Origin: Halobacillus_A sp043497005
GTDB taxonomy: Bacteria > Bacillota > Bacilli > Bacillales > Halobacillaceae
Length of the DNA stretch: 64,000 bases
Assembly: GCF_043497005.1 (NCBI RefSeq)
Contig: NZ_JBIEKE010000003.1
Coordinates: 682,001-746,000 of the forward strand
Direction of reading: 5' to 3'
Shown here: positions 1-7,768 of the stretch, piece by piece
How the letters are laid out: every line of letters starts with the position of its first letter
Position numbering within the stretch: position 1 is the stretch's first letter
Translations under genes and position numbers: made by a program
Notes under the pieces: model-generated
Databases searched by the model: none
What the model saw: the letters and a program-made list of their open reading frames with translations, nothing else
What the model was told of the DNA's origin: nothing

Positions 1-525
1 TAACGTGTTTCCAGTTGCAAGCGCTGGCGCCAATTTCCATGACGCTTGGAGTAAAGGATAATTCCAAGGAGTAATCTGCCCACAAACCCCAACAGGTTCA
101 TGAACCACTTTACTAATCGAGTTTGGAACGGGAGAATCAATGAGCTCGCCGCCATCTTTATCTGCAATCTCTGCATAATAACGAAACACACCAGCGATAT
201 CATCCATGTCTCCACAGCTTTCTTCTACTGTTTTACCAGTGTCTAGTGACTCTAGATAAGCAAGTTCTTCTTTGTCTCTTTCAATTAATTCAGCAATTCT
301 TCTTACAACAGCCCCGCGCTCAGTGGCCGGTGTAGTAGGCCATTCTCCGTTATCAAATGCTTCTCTTGCTGCAGCAATGGCTTCTTTTGTATCCGCTTCG
401 TCCCCTTCTGGAACAACGGCGATAATCTCCTGATTAAATGGATTAATAATTTCGCGTGTATTCTCTGAGTTTGCGTCCACCCATTTACCGTTAATGTATT
501 GTTTTAATTTGAGGTTCAGGTTCAT
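1..525 (-). CDS. gbsA: Betaine-aldehyde dehydrogenase, N-terminal part (cut by window edge)
   Basis: Read leftwards from an ATG at 525, this frame stays open for 175 codons to base 1, so the C-terminal two thirds, including the catalytic Cys, lie outside the window. The protein begins MNLNLKLKQYINGKW and reaches the aldehyde dehydrogenase signature ITPWNYPLLQ near residues 148-157, the start of the NAD-binding region. This wording fits the GbsA/BetB family, which oxidises betaine aldehyde to the osmoprotectant glycine betaine in the cytoplasm. A GGAG ribosome site lies about 8 bases before the start. The partner choline dehydrogenase is not visible. Another aldehyde dehydrogenase of the same superfamily is possible. 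Confidence 0.78.
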   Translation of the reverse strand, partial: MNLNLKLKQYINGKWVDANSENTREIINPFNQEIIAVVPEGDEADTKEAIAAAREAFDNGEWPTTPATERGAVVRRIAELIERDKEELAYLESLDTGKTVEESCGDMDDIAGVFRYYAEIADKDGGELIDSPVPNSISKVVHEPVGVCGQITPWNYPLLQASWKLAPALATGNTL

Positions 526-713
526 TTTAATCAACTCCAATTCTGAAGTAAGTAAAGTTTGTTAAGAATTTATTTAACATTTTTAACACTAACATGAGTT
601 TTTCATGCTGTCAAAGTAATTTCAAGAAATGCTTATCCCCTTTTCATTCTCGCTTTAGCTGAGTCCGGCAGGTTCTTTCATATGAAAATTATTGAAATTA
701 TTGAAATTACCCA

Positions 714-762
714 AAACAAAAAAGAGACGATTTCTTGTAAATAAATTCGTCTCTTTTTGTTT
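714..762 (-). terminator. Hairpin terminator after the tandem transferase genes
   Basis: Arms AAACAAAAAAGAGACGAT and ATTCGTCTCTTTTTGTTT pair almost perfectly around a short AT-rich loop. The site sits 30 bases past the stop of the gene at 792-2195 and is flanked by T/A runs on both sides. It separates that gene from gbsA. The rest of the 526-791 gap shows only the gbsA upstream region. Confidence 0.75.
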
Positions 763-791
763 GGCATCTTTTTGACAAATAAGCAAAATTA

Positions 792-2195
792 TTAAGTTGT
801 AAGGGAGTGTATTAAAGCTTTCAAGTTATTAATAGACTTCCCAGTTAGAGGGGAATACTTATAAGCCAGGAAAATTTTTTTATTTTTTCCCCATTTATCC
901 ATATCCCCTTTACCTTCTAAGGTTTTTGTTAAATTTTTGACAAGTGTACGAGGATCGTTACAGATATAGTCTTTTAACCGCCCATAATAATTCGTAGAAC
1001 TTGGAACCAAACTTTTTAACCTCCAGATAAAAACTGGTTTATCCGCTAACAAAGCTTCTAACACGATCGTTGATTCATAACTTACGACTGAATCTACATT
1101 ATGAAGTATATCGTATAAATCAGTCTCCTCTGCAAAACGGACATCAGGGAAGGCCTTCTGAAGTAAAGCGGTTTTTTCCGATGCACTTTGTTTACCGTTT
1201 CGTGGTTTGACAATAATATTGACTTTATCTTGTTTCCTCAGCTGAGCAATAATTGCATGAGGTATCTCTGTTTCTTCGTGATGTATAACCATAAGTACAG
1301 TTTTTCTTTCTGGATCTAATTTAAAATGAGAATGAAAAGCCTTTTTATCCATTAATTTATTATTGGAAAGTTCGTCAAACCTGGGATGCCCTATGACTTT
1401 TAACTTGGTCAGGGGGATGCCTTTTTTAGCATACCATTCTATATCATACTTCCCATATACGCCTAAGTATGTTGCCACCTTAGGGAGATATCCAAATTCA
1501 AGCATTGGAACTCCATGCTGCAAACAGATCGTCGGAATTCCTCTTAAAGCTGCTGCTAATGCCAGAACTCTTGTATCACTACTATTTGTCGTACCCAATA
1601 CTAAGCAGGAGACAGGTGTCACCTCAAAAAAATTAACAGCTGCAGAGATCTGTCTCATAATTTTGGGAATAAGATTAATTAGTCTCTTCCTAAACTTTTC
1701 GTCACGATATATCGGATGAAACTTTGCTTTATTTAAACATTTAATTGTTTTTTCCTGAAATGCTTCAATCACTTTCGTATCAACATTTGAGAATTGTAAT
1801 AAAGGCACAGCGGGGAGAGAATGAGCATTTTCATCTGTAGTGGTGTTTTGTAAAAGGATCATAGTTTCCGTTGGTGAAAAATTCTCCTTCAGCATATGGT
1901 CAGGGATTCTTAGCGCGGTATCGTATAATACTATTTTTCCTTTTTGCTTATTTATTTTCTTCTTATAAGGGGAAAGGCGTTTGTCAAAATGGGATTGAAT
2001 ACCTTTCTCCTGTTTTATATTTGTGCTTACAAATTTGTTGAAAGATTTGCTCTTCAATTTATTAATAGCATTCTCATGAATAAGCACATAATAGGGGCTG
2101 ACTAAAGGAATTGAAATACCTAAATACGTTAACGAGCCAAACTTATCAATAAAATCACAGTATGATGACCAGTAATTACGTTCAAAATTATTCAT
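792..2195 (-). CDS. GT-B-like surface polymer glycosyl/glycerophosphotransferase (paralog 2)
   Basis: This 467-residue protein has no signal peptide. Its C-terminal half resembles the GT-B fold of CDP-glycerol glycerophosphotransferases and capsule synthesis enzymes. Visible marks are PTICLQHGVP near residue 225, the KVIGHPRFDEL block near 265, and a donor-site-like segment VVSYESTIVLEALLADKPVF near 370. It is clearly paralogous to the gene just upstream at 2243-3691: both start with an FERN-W-S-Y pattern and share the HG, GHPRFD and LEA-KPVF blocks. The genes are 47 bases apart in the same direction, so they probably form one transcript. A role in cell-surface glycopolymer synthesis is inferred; donor and acceptor cannot be named. 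Confidence 0.6.
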   Translation of the reverse strand: MNNFERNYWSSYCDFIDKFGSLTYLGISIPLVSPYYVLIHENAINKLKSKSFNKFVSTNIKQEKGIQSHFDKRLSPYKKKINKQKGKIVLYDTALRIPDHMLKENFSPTETMILLQNTTTDENAHSLPAVPLLQFSNVDTKVIEAFQEKTIKCLNKAKFHPIYRDEKFRKRLINLIPKIMRQISAAVNFFEVTPVSCLVLGTTNSSDTRVLALAAALRGIPTICLQHGVPMLEFGYLPKVATYLGVYGKYDIEWYAKKGIPLTKLKVIGHPRFDELSNNKLMDKKAFHSHFKLDPERKTVLMVIHHEETEIPHAIIAQLRKQDKVNIIVKPRNGKQSASEKTALLQKAFPDVRFAEETDLYDILHNVDSVVSYESTIVLEALLADKPVFIWRLKSLVPSSTNYYGRLKDYICNDPRTLVKNLTKTLEGKGDMDKWGKNKKIFLAYKYSPLTGKSINNLKALIHSLTT

Positions 2196-2242
2196 TACTA
2201 TTTATGACCTCCAATAAATTCATACTTATCAGCACTAAACAC

Positions 2243-3691
2243 CTATTTCCCATTAGCAAACCGGTTAATTAAATTTTTGAGTCTTTGACCAGAAGGTTTA
2301 ACAGCTGGATATGCTTGGGCTAAAAATCGCTTTCTTCTCTTATTTACTAGTTTTCTCATATTATGGTCGGTGAAATATTTATTGATTAATTTAGAGAATT
2401 TTACAGGGTCTGTTTGCGTCAATTCACCCAGAGAACCGTAGTAACCAGTGTAATTTGGAAAAGGAGTCGATAAGATAAATACTGGTTTTCCAGCTATCAT
2501 AGCCTCCAGCCCTACAGTCGATAAATAAGTAACCACTAAATCACTGTGATGAATCAAATCATATAATTGGATATCTTTTGATGGGTAAAGATAAGGGTAG
2601 TTTATAGTCAACGGGTGCGGGGTTAAGCGTGGATAATCTCTAACCACAATATTATAATCTTTCTTATTACCTAGAGATTTAATAAATTTACGCCATTTCT
2701 GAATTTGCTGATCGTTCCTGACTATCATTACTATCACTTTCTTACCGGGTTTTAAGCCTAACTGTTTCTCTAACGCCCTTTTTGATACAGCGGGCTTTTT
2801 ATGAATGGTATCGAATCTAGGGTGGCCGATAACTTCTATAGATTTTTTCGAGACACCTAATTGCTTAAACCACCCAGCTTCAAAGTCACCATATACCGCC
2901 TCTACGTCTGCTATTTGAGGAATATATCCAATCTCATTAGCAATAATCCCATGCTGCATACAGATGGTTGGGATTCCTACTTCTGCTGCTACCATGGCGA
3001 TTGTTCGGCTCTGATAATAGTGAGTAGAAGAAAAAACAACACAAGAAACAGGGTTTCTGCTGAAATATCTACCAGCTTCCTCTATACGATGAACAATCCC
3101 CTCTATCTGCTTATCAAAATATGCCTTGAATTTTTTATGGTTAAACATCGGGTGATTACTGAAGGTGGAAATAATTTCTGCTGCTTTCCTCTTTAATATT
3201 TGGATATTTGAATTTACATTCGCCCTGTACTGATTTAAATAATGCTTAGGAACTCCTTCTATTGGAATACCTTTAATCACTTTGCGTTTTTTGTTTTTCG
3301 GCTTGAAATCATACAATGCAATGGTTTCTGATGGTTTGAAGTATTGGTTTATAGTATATTTCGGAAATCGAAGCAACTTCGCTGCATCATACAAAACAAC
3401 CTTTTTTTCAGGATGGTTTGATTTTTTAGGTAATTTGCTTTTACTTTTATTCACATGCGTTCGTTTATACGCATTAAAGAGCTCTTGAAAAGACTTTTTA
3501 TCTTTTACTTCATGAGTTAAAGATTTTATGAAATCTTCGGATGACAGGTTATTGTAAACATTATTATTATTCCTAATAAGACTACGAAAATGGCACAAGT
3601 AGGGAATAGAAAAACCTTTATATTTTAAAACTTTGAAAGTCTCTAAAAACTCATAGTATAAGGACCAAATATTACGCTCAAAAATATTCAT
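2243..3691 (-). CDS. GT-B-like surface polymer glycosyl/glycerophosphotransferase (paralog 1)
   Basis: This is a 482-residue, probably cytoplasmic or membrane-peripheral protein. It carries the same blocks as its downstream neighbour: a PTICMQHGI segment near residue 245, EVIGHPRFDTI near 285, and YLSTVGLEAMIAGKPVFIL near 395. The N-terminal part is lysine-rich and diverges most between the copies. A GGGAGGAAAAAAG ribosome site precedes the ATG. No transporter or other polymer gene is beside the pair, so the substrate is open. Known relatives (TagF/TagB and polysialic-type transferases) share only the C-terminal fold, hence the general call. Confidence 0.6.
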   Translation of the reverse strand: MNIFERNIWSLYYEFLETFKVLKYKGFSIPYLCHFRSLIRNNNNVYNNLSSEDFIKSLTHEVKDKKSFQELFNAYKRTHVNKSKSKLPKKSNHPEKKVVLYDAAKLLRFPKYTINQYFKPSETIALYDFKPKNKKRKVIKGIPIEGVPKHYLNQYRANVNSNIQILKRKAAEIISTFSNHPMFNHKKFKAYFDKQIEGIVHRIEEAGRYFSRNPVSCVVFSSTHYYQSRTIAMVAAEVGIPTICMQHGIIANEIGYIPQIADVEAVYGDFEAGWFKQLGVSKKSIEVIGHPRFDTIHKKPAVSKRALEKQLGLKPGKKVIVMIVRNDQQIQKWRKFIKSLGNKKDYNIVVRDYPRLTPHPLTINYPYLYPSKDIQLYDLIHHSDLVVTYLSTVGLEAMIAGKPVFILSTPFPNYTGYYGSLGELTQTDPVKFSKLINKYFTDHNMRKLVNKRRKRFLAQAYPAVKPSGQRLKNLINRFANGK

Positions 3692-3879
3692 CTTTTTTCC
3701 TCCCGTCGTTAATCCTTAAAAACCTTATACCTATATATATTCTTCATTACTAGATTTGTTTAGCAAGTCACCTAGTTCTACTATTACTTTATTCATTGAT
3801 GCTGCCTCAGTTGGTAAATTATTGTGTATACATTACCTATTAAATGTCACCATGAACTCCAAGAAAGAATTTTACCATC

Positions 3880-3980
3880 ACTCCGTCAAAATCCTCCTGC
3901 AGGATCTTCGACTCGTGCTGCTCCCACAGGAGTCTGCGTATTTTGACTACACTAATGATCTGCGTTTATACGAATGGGTG
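3880..3980 (-). repeat. Bacillaceae GACTCCTGTGGGA-type intergenic repeat, copy 1
   Basis: On the minus strand this reads GCAGACTCCTGTGGGAGCAG followed by CACGAGTCGAAGATCCTGCA, with CGTATAAACGC about 30 bases before. The same phrase recurs at 7560-7672. The block is internally self-complementary (CTCCTG with CAGGAG) and lies in the 3692-4449 gap. I see no supportable gene there; the open frames at 3756-4076 and 4085-4402 run through the repeats. Confidence 0.7.
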
Positions 3981-4254
3981 GTTTTTGACATCACTGTTTT
4001 ACTTATGATCCAACCCCATCTTTCCAGACTGTCAAGAAAGTTCTCGACCGCTTTAATTTTTGGCATTTTCACTTAAATTTTTATCTATCCTGCACTAACG
4101 AAGGGGAATTTATTGTCGCTCGCCCGGATAGGAAAATATTTTCGCACAAGTGTGGATGACAGCTGCCTGCCAGAACACGAAGAAGATTGTTCATGAACTA
4201 TCCAAGATGAGCCAGGCGAAGGAGAGTTTTTTTCTGTATTAGAAGAAATTACAA

Positions 4255-4372
4255 GGAGCGGGACCCCTTCCACTCCTGCGGAAGAACGAGTGAGCCGAGA
4301 TCGCCGAGTGTGGGTTTCGTGAGGAAGCTCGGGCGCTCGGGAAGGGGCTTTCGCTCCTGGCGGCAAAAAAAG
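4255..4372 (+). repeat. Bacillaceae structured intergenic repeat, copy 2
   Basis: A GC-rich block, unlike its AT-rich surroundings, reads CACTCCTGCGGAAGAACGAG, then GAGCCGAGATCGCC, then GAGGAAGCTCGGGCGCTCGG and GCTTTCGCTCCTGG. The order of short words (CTCCTGCGG, GAG-CGAGATC, GAGGAAGCTC, GCTTTCGCTCC) matches the family also seen near 61 kb. Inverted CTCGG/CCGAG words suggest a folded RNA or DNA hairpin. There is no coding evidence. Confidence 0.6.
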
Positions 4373-4410
4373 CTTGCGGAAAAAACAAAGGTTTCTCCAC
4401 AAGCTGAATA

Positions 4411-4437
4411 GAAATCACCTCTTAAAAGAGGGGTTTC
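4411..4437 (-). terminator. Hairpin downstream of cadA
   Basis: GAAACCCCTCTT and AAGAGGTGATTTC pair with one bulge, 13 bases past the cadA stop. The following tract is only moderately T-rich, so termination strength is uncertain. Confidence 0.5.
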
Positions 4438-4449
4438 TTTCTGTATTGA

Positions 4450-7002
4450 TTATTTCTGCCTTAACAATCTCATGCTATTTAGTATGACTAAAAGAGCTGC
4501 CCCGGTGTCACTTAAAACCGCCATCCATAACGTTAAAAACCCTGGGAATATTAAGAGCAGCGCGGCCAGTTTTGTAAGCAGAGAAAACCAAACATTCTGC
4601 TTAATGACGTTTATAGCTCTACGACTCAAACTAATCGTATGCGGGAGTTTTTCCAAATTATCGGCCATGAGTACAATATCAGCAGTCTCCATGGCAGTAT
4701 CCGTTCCCGCACCCCCCATGGCAATTCCAAGATCAGCCGTCGCAAGGGCTGGAGCATCATTAATTCCATCCCCCACCATAGCCACTCGCTTTCCTTCATT
4801 CTGTAATTTCTTCACAGCGGTCACTTTGTCTTCTGGCAATAACTCAGCAAAGTAGCGGTCGACGCCTGTTTCGTCCGCAATTTTCTTCGCTGTTCCTTCA
4901 TTATCACCTGTCAACATGACCATTTCATCCATTCCAACTAGCTTGAGCTTTTTAATGGATTGAACCGTAATGTCACGAATGGTATCCGCAACAGCGATGA
5001 GACCTAAAACCTCGTTTCGAGTACCTACGACTACAAGCGTATTTCCGTCTCTTTGCAATGGATCAATACGTTCTTCAACTTCATGAAGAGGAACTTCCAT
5101 GTCTTTAAACAATTTAGGATTTCCTGCAAAGTATTCCGTACCATTAATTGTTGCTTGCGCACCTTTACCCGCTATGGCTTTGAAGCCTTCACCTTTCCTG
5201 ACACCAATGTTTCGCTCGCCAGCATAAGAGGTGATGGCTTGAGCAATGGGGTGAGTGGAATGTTCCTCAATAGTTCGGGCAATTCCAATTAACTCTTCTG
5301 TATTGTTTTGAAGAGAGATAACTTCGGCAACTTTTGGTTTACCTTCTGTAAGGGTTCCTGTCTTATCAAAAGCAATTGCTTGAATGGCTCCAGCCTTCTC
5401 CAAGAAAGTTCCCCCTTTGATGAGGACGCCATTTTTAGCTGCATTTCCAATGGCTGACACAATCGCCACTGGTGTAGAAATGACCAATGCACAAGGGCAG
5501 GCAACAACTAATAATGCAAGGCCTTTATAGAGCCACTCTCCCCAGGTTCCGAACCCAAACACGGGCGGTACGACCATGACAAGAAGAGCAAGGATAAAAA
5601 CAATAGGGGTGTAGACACTTGCAAAACGATCCACAAATGCCTGGGTCGGGGCTCTTTTCCCTTGAGCTTCTTCAACAAGATGAATGATTTTTGAAATGGT
5701 TGTATCTTCCACTAACCTCGTTACCTTAACTTCTAAGGATCCACTTTCATTCACTGTACCTGCATAAACCGTATCTCCCTGCTTTTTATCTACGGGCAAG
5801 GATTCTCCGGTAATGGGTGCCTGGTTAATGCTTGATGCCCCTGATAAAATTTCTCCATCAAGCGGCATCTTCTCACCAGGTTTAATAACAATAATATCAT
5901 TGATTTCCACTTCTTCGACTGGTTTCCGAATCAGTTGATCCCCCGATTTAACGGTAGCTTCGGAAGGAGTCAGCTTCATCAAACTTCGAATGGATTCTCT
6001 AGTACGCTCAATCGAACTACTTTGTAATGTGTTCCCTAATGCGAAAAGCCATACGACCGTCGCCCCTTCAAACCATTCACCAATGAGGGCTGCGCCAATG
6101 GCTGCCGAGGCCATAAGCACATTCATGTCTAAGGACCCACTTTTAATGGCGTAAAATGCGCTTTTCGCTGGTTTAAATCCACCGATAAGGATTGATGCCG
6201 CATATAAGGCCGTTATTAACTCAGGAGTTACGGTTGTAAAAGAACCCATAAAACCAAGGGCAAGTAAGATCCCGGATATAGTGGTGGTTGAGATTCCTTT
6301 TTTCTTTTTATCAGAGGGTTTTTCTCCCCGGTTACTGATCGAATCTACGGAAGCATCAAAACCAGCTCTTTGAACCTCTTTTATAATTTCTTTTTGATTC
6401 GTCGTATGATCCACTTGCATTTTTCCTGTAGAAAAATTCACCTTAACCTCTTGAACATTCGGATTTTTACTTAAATGCTTTTCAATCGTCACCGCACAGG
6501 AGCCGCAATCCATTCCTTCAATTTTATACGTTTGTATCGTATTGTTTTTATTCAAAGGTTCAGCTTCAAAACCTAATTTACGAACCTGCTTAGGAATTTC
6601 ATCGTATACAGACTGCCCATCGGCCCCTACAGACATTTTCCCGGTACCATAATTCACTTGAACCGACTGAATTCCTTTAGTCTTTTTCAGCCCTTTTTCA
6701 ATGGTGGCCGCACAGGAAGGACAATCCATTCCATTAATTTTGTATTCAAAGGTTTTTTGCCCTTCTGGTTTATTATTCAATGGAGATGCTTGTTCGTTTC
6801 TACTATCTCCCGTACTACAACAGGATGAAGTGGTTCCTGTAGGTTCTTCATTCGAATTTGCATCACTTTTACAGCAAGAAGCAGCAGGTTCTTTCGCTCC
6901 TTCTTCAGAGCAGCAGGAACTTGTTTTTTCCGTGTCATCTCGTGCTGCCTCTTCATGATTAGAGCAGCAACTTGATTGTATTTCTTTTTCTATGCGATTC
7001 AT
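4450..7002 (-). CDS. cadA: Zn/Cd/Pb-exporting P1B-type ATPase
   Basis: This 850-residue membrane ATPase pumps divalent soft metals out of the cell. The cytoplasmic N-terminus has four Cys-Cys pairs (residues 12-13, 30-31, 43-44, 61-62), then two heavy-metal-associated domains with GMDCPSC (C94, C97) and GMDCGSC (C166, C169). The core shows TGES at 398-401, the transmembrane CPC metal site at 502-504, the phosphorylated Asp in DKTGT at 546, the HP motif in STHPIAQAI, and GDGINDAP. The late helix segment with LSDTGAALLV suits the Zn/Cd/Pb subgroup. It lies 24 bases after cadC in the same direction and should share its metal-responsive promoter. Confidence 0.93.
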   Translation of the reverse strand: MNRIEKEIQSSCCSNHEEAARDDTEKTSSCCSEEGAKEPAASCCKSDANSNEEPTGTTSSCCSTGDSRNEQASPLNNKPEGQKTFEYKINGMDCPSCAATIEKGLKKTKGIQSVQVNYGTGKMSVGADGQSVYDEIPKQVRKLGFEAEPLNKNNTIQTYKIEGMDCGSCAVTIEKHLSKNPNVQEVKVNFSTGKMQVDHTTNQKEIIKEVQRAGFDASVDSISNRGEKPSDKKKKGISTTTISGILLALGFMGSFTTVTPELITALYAASILIGGFKPAKSAFYAIKSGSLDMNVLMASAAIGAALIGEWFEGATVVWLFALGNTLQSSSIERTRESIRSLMKLTPSEATVKSGDQLIRKPVEEVEINDIIVIKPGEKMPLDGEILSGASSINQAPITGESLPVDKKQGDTVYAGTVNESGSLEVKVTRLVEDTTISKIIHLVEEAQGKRAPTQAFVDRFASVYTPIVFILALLVMVVPPVFGFGTWGEWLYKGLALLVVACPCALVISTPVAIVSAIGNAAKNGVLIKGGTFLEKAGAIQAIAFDKTGTLTEGKPKVAEVISLQNNTEELIGIARTIEEHSTHPIAQAITSYAGERNIGVRKGEGFKAIAGKGAQATINGTEYFAGNPKLFKDMEVPLHEVEERIDPLQRDGNTLVVVGTRNEVLGLIAVADTIRDITVQSIKKLKLVGMDEMVMLTGDNEGTAKKIADETGVDRYFAELLPEDKVTAVKKLQNEGKRVAMVGDGINDAPALATADLGIAMGGAGTDTAMETADIVLMADNLEKLPHTISLSRRAINVIKQNVWFSLLTKLAALLLIFPGFLTLWMAVLSDTGAALLVILNSMRLLRQK

Positions 7003-7026
7003 CGATGTGCCTCCAATCTATTCCCA

Positions 7027-7395
7027 TCAAGCCTCTCTTGAGTGTAATAAAGCTATTGAAACTAACTGATGCATATGTTCATCAGCTAATGAATAAAAAA
7101 CAAGTTTTCCTTCTTTACGATATTTGGCTAACCTCATGTTACGCAGCAGCCTTAAATGATGCGAAGCCGTGGCCGTGGTTGAACCAATAATATTTGCCAC
7201 ATCGCATACACAAAGTTCTTTCTCAAGCGTTAAGGCATATGCAATTTTCATCCGTGTTGCATCCGATAAAGCTTTAAAGATCAACTCCACGCCTTCCACT
7301 TTCTTGATTTCCGGCTGTACTCGATTAACCATTTCCTCATCGTAACAAAATGTATCACACGTATCGGGTGAATTTTTCTTCAAAGAACCGCTCAT
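7027..7395 (-). CDS. cadC: ArsR/SmtB-family metal-sensing repressor
   Basis: This 122-residue winged-helix protein is first gene of the cadC-cadA operon. It carries the CadC metal ligands: Cys13 and Cys17 in the N-terminal arm and Cys62 and Cys64 in ELCVCD, the same 4- and 2-residue spacing as staphylococcal CadC Cys7/11/58/60. The recognition helix is around TTATASHHLRLLRN. In the known mechanism, Cd, Pb or Zn binding releases the repressor from its operator. An inverted repeat directly upstream of the start (7409-7424) is the likely target. Confidence 0.92.
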   Translation of the reverse strand: MSGSLKKNSPDTCDTFCYDEEMVNRVQPEIKKVEGVELIFKALSDATRMKIAYALTLEKELCVCDVANIIGSTTATASHHLRLLRNMRLAKYRKEGKLVFYSLADEHMHQLVSIALLHSREA

Positions 7396-7408
7396 ATTCG
7401 CACCTCAT

Positions 7409-7465
7409 TCAAATATTGATTTGATTATTTGTTTATAGTGTATGCTTCTATAACAAACATGTCAA
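7409..7465 (-). promoter_or_regulatory. cadCA promoter with CadC operator
   Basis: On the minus strand TTGACA (7460-7465) is separated by exactly 17 bases from TACACT (7437-7442). Just downstream lies the perfect inverted repeat TCAAATATTGATTTGA (7409-7424). A further TCATTTGAATATT half site at 7481-7493 sits above the -35. The layout places the operator over the transcription start, consistent with autoregulated repression. Confidence 0.75.
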
Positions 7466-7559
7466 TATATATCCAAACAATCATTTGAATATTAAAGTGA
7501 TATTAACCATCTAAATGCAGCGTAGTACCAGGACTTAGAATAAAGGCATAGACAAAAAC

Positions 7560-7672
7560 GAATATGCGTATAAACGCTGATTTTCAGCGTACTCAAGATG
7601 CGAAGACTCCTGTGGGAACAGCACGATTCGAAGCTCCCGAAGGAAAGCGAATGATTTTGATGGAGCGGCCTC
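7560..7672 (+). repeat. Bacillaceae GACTCCTGTGGGA-type intergenic repeat, copy 3
   Basis: This contains GCGTATAAACGC, then AAGACTCCTGTGGGAACAGC and ACGATTCGAAGCTCCCG, then GAAAGCGAATGATTTTGATG. It is the same element as at 3880-3980 in the opposite orientation. It abuts the 65-base palindromic repeat at 7691 and occupies most of the cadC-nagZ gap. Confidence 0.7.
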
Positions 7673-7690
7673 CATTCGATTTACCATAAA

Positions 7691-7748
7691 TAACCCGAAC
7701 GGATTTCAATAAAACCGTTCGGATTATTATATGCTTTATTCAGTTTTG
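7691..7748 (-). repeat. CCGAAC/GTTCGG palindromic terminator-like repeat, copy A
   Basis: On the minus strand this reads AAAACTGAATAAAGCATATA, then AATAATCCGAACGG, a short loop, then TCCGTTCGGGTTATT. It is nearly identical to copies at 11605-11667, 24582-24619 and 48762-48826. It starts 20 bases past the stop of the nagZ-like gene, so it may serve as its terminator. Confidence 0.8.
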
Positions 7749-7768
7749 TCCCAGCCTTGACCAAGGGG

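Noticed and set aside
3756..4076. 106-codon plus-strand frame
   Set aside because: It overlaps the intergenic repeat copy 1 and lacks a credible ribosome site.
4085..4402. Open frame of 105 codons on the minus strand
   Set aside because: It lies in the GC-rich repeat, its composition reflects the repeat, and no ribosome site or family likeness is seen.
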